From NCBI GenBank assembly GCA_963971285.1, contig OZ020262.1, forward strand, positions 3,660,082-3,724,081: 64,000 bases of DNA, in the 5' to 3' direction. Each line of letters begins with the position of its first letter. Position 1 is the first letter of the stretch. Both the position numbers and the translations under genes were made by a program. Under the pieces are notes generated by a model. The model worked only from the letters and a program-made list of their open reading frames with translations. It had not been told where the DNA came from and ran no database searches. Positions 62,245 to 64,000 of this stretch are shown piece after piece. Source of the stretch: Astropecten irregularis. Lineage: Eukaryota; Echinodermata; Asteroidea; Paxillosida; Astropectinidae.

Positions 62245-63056
62245 GACGCCCTAACCCTTTGAATCTAATCGGTTTGGGTGATATGAGTAGTCCGAGTGTT
62301 TAGAGCACATCTTAAAGGGATTGCATACGTTTGGTAATTTGAGAGTAATGTTTGTTTCAAACCAATATAATTGTTTATATATACCATAAAACTAACCTTT
62401 GAAAGTTTCAATTCAAAAGGTGGTAGCGTTTTTGAGATTTTGGCGACAAACTAGAGCGGTTTTTTCACGCCAGAGAACAGTAAGTCAATAGCTGAGAAGC
62501 GTTACGGCCATAACGCTTCTCAGATTCATAATTTTTGGAGATAAAAAGTGACATATTTTTCCATAACCGCGGTACTTCGAATTGAACGTTTCTCAATATG
62601 CATTATACTATCCAAAGCAGCTGTACTTCTCACCAAGTAAGTTTCTATTGCCATAAATTTTCAGAGTCATTACCAAACGTATGCAATGCCTTTAAGCTTC
62701 ATTTTCCCATCCTACTTGATGCCAAGGACTCAACACTCTCCAATACACACAGCATTGTTTGTCAAAAGGTACAAAACCAAAAGTTGTTGCACTTTTATGT
62801 ATACAGTGTGTAGCTGTGTGTACCACATTGTCAACCCAAACAGTATCACCCTATGCAATGTAGCGCATGGCAAGTTCAACCTGTATACCTAAAACTTTTG
62901 GTTTAGTACCTTTAGACAAACAATGATGTGTGTACTGAACAGTGTTGAGTCCTTGGCATCAAGTAGGGTATCAAAATGCAGCTTAAGATGTGCTCTAAAC
63001 ATTCAGACTACTCATATTACCACAAACCGATTAGATTCAAAGGGTTAGGGCGTCAA
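62245..63056. mobile_element. foldback element with a nested MITE
   Basis: The left arm (62245-62315 plus 62692-62790) and the right arm (about 62885-63056) are inverted copies, for example GACGCCCTAACCCTTTGAAT at the outer end and AAAACCAAAAGTTG near the middle. The left arm is split by the family B MITE at 62316-62691. Confidence 0.8.
62316..62691. mobile_element. TTAA-type MITE, family B, inside a foldback arm
   Basis: TTAA at 62312-62315 and 62692-62695. Termini AGGGATTGCATACGTTTGG and CCAAACGTATGCAATGCCT. The right arm of the host foldback keeps the empty site GCAGCTTAAGATGTGC near 62980. Confidence 0.88.
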
Positions 63057-63059
63057 AAT

Positions 63060-64000
63060 CAATTGAAGTTTCTTTTTGTGCAGCCTTTATTTCCTTTCTA
63101 TTGACTATGGACTACATGTGCAATAAAGGCATGCTGATTTTAAGATATATACTCAGCCTAATACAATTAATCTCTTCATTGTATTCCTCAAAATTAACGA
63201 GATGTCACTCATGCTGCATGGATGGAAATCAGACAAAAACAACAAATAAATGATGATGGCTATTGTTAAAAACATATATCAACCCAGGTGCAAAAGGGCT
63301 ACCACATTCCGCAAAAAAAAGATTGGACATAAAAAAAAAAAATTACTTATAAAATCACTATGTAACAACCACATTTATACATACAGTATACATTGAAAAT
63401 TCGTGGAAATTTGAATATATACAAATGTTTGGCCTTCTCAAAATAATATAAAACTCGTTTGGCATATTAATAAAAAAACAGTGGCCAATTTCACAGGGCA
63501 GTTATTAAAAAGCTGTAGACATAAAAAGTTTGTTAAGACGCAAAACAATCTTTCTTTGACACAAAAATTCCAAGTCAAAATTCCATACCTGAAGTTATAA
63601 TTGTTAACTGATGAAAGACAAGATCATAATTTTTGAGGAAGAAAATCTGTTTTGGTTGTTTACCCTGTTTTGAGAAAAAAATTAAACATTTTCATGCTTA
63701 AGCACAAAAAGGTGCATAAGCTGTATGGAATTTACCTAAAGGCAAGATTTTACTGATTTGCTTAACAAGAAATAATACTTAATGAGTAAGATTCATGCTA
63801 AGCGTATGTGTATGTGTATTCGTGCAAAAACGTATGTGGACAAACGACACAGCTACAGGATCGCACACCTCCCCCTCCCATCCCCAGGTCTAAGGACTTG
63901 TCATTTACGAAACTCAGGTTCAGACTCGGGCTCCATTTCGTGAATCCTTTCTAAAATAACGGATCAAAATGGAGGCTTTTGGCTGCGGTTCAAAAGTAGA
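63060..64000. other. AT-rich DNA without recognised gene
   Basis: I see no exon, tRNA or complete repeat, apart from the copy of the 12928 repeat entering at about 63915. Confidence 0.6.

Overview
This is eukaryotic DNA: intron-rich, with GT-AG exons on the + strand separated by introns full of short non-autonomous DNA transposons and tRNA-derived SINEs. The protein signal, the repeat types and a strong excess of the octamer TAGGCCTA suggest a marine invertebrate deuterostome, perhaps an echinoderm. That assignment is inference; no sequence here fixes the species.

From 77 to 24308 the window holds the last 23 coding exons of an ABCC5 (MRP5)-type ABC exporter. They encode about 1,274 residues in a continuous reading phase: most of TMD1, NBD1, an acidic linker, TMD2, NBD2 and the stop codon. 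The N-terminal exons lie upstream of the window.

The 3' part of this gene (exons w17-w23, which carry NBD2) plus about 3 kb of downstream DNA is repeated head-to-tail four times. The units start at about 17164, 27563, 37985 and 47759, each 9.3-10.4 kb. Copies 2-4 have no TMD or NBD1 exons, yet every exon, splice site and reading phase I checked is kept. Unit 2 looks like a crossover product: it matches unit 3 up to about 29530 and unit 1 after that. The units differ by clean transposon insertions, which give filled and empty sites for several families: TTA-duplicating Harbinger-like MITEs, TTAA-duplicating MITEs and a Tc1/mariner foldback element. The junctions between units coincide with the right end of a roughly 730-bp AATTGC-rich inverted-repeat element.

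Unit 4 breaks off at about 57103. After it come C-tract DNA, a 200-base assembly gap (57709-57908) and a 6-kb region (57909-64000) where I recognise no gene. That region contains a GC-rich stretch, a set of dispersed small hairpins with a constant loop and covarying stems (58850-59150), several MITEs and a foldback whose left arm was hit by another MITE.
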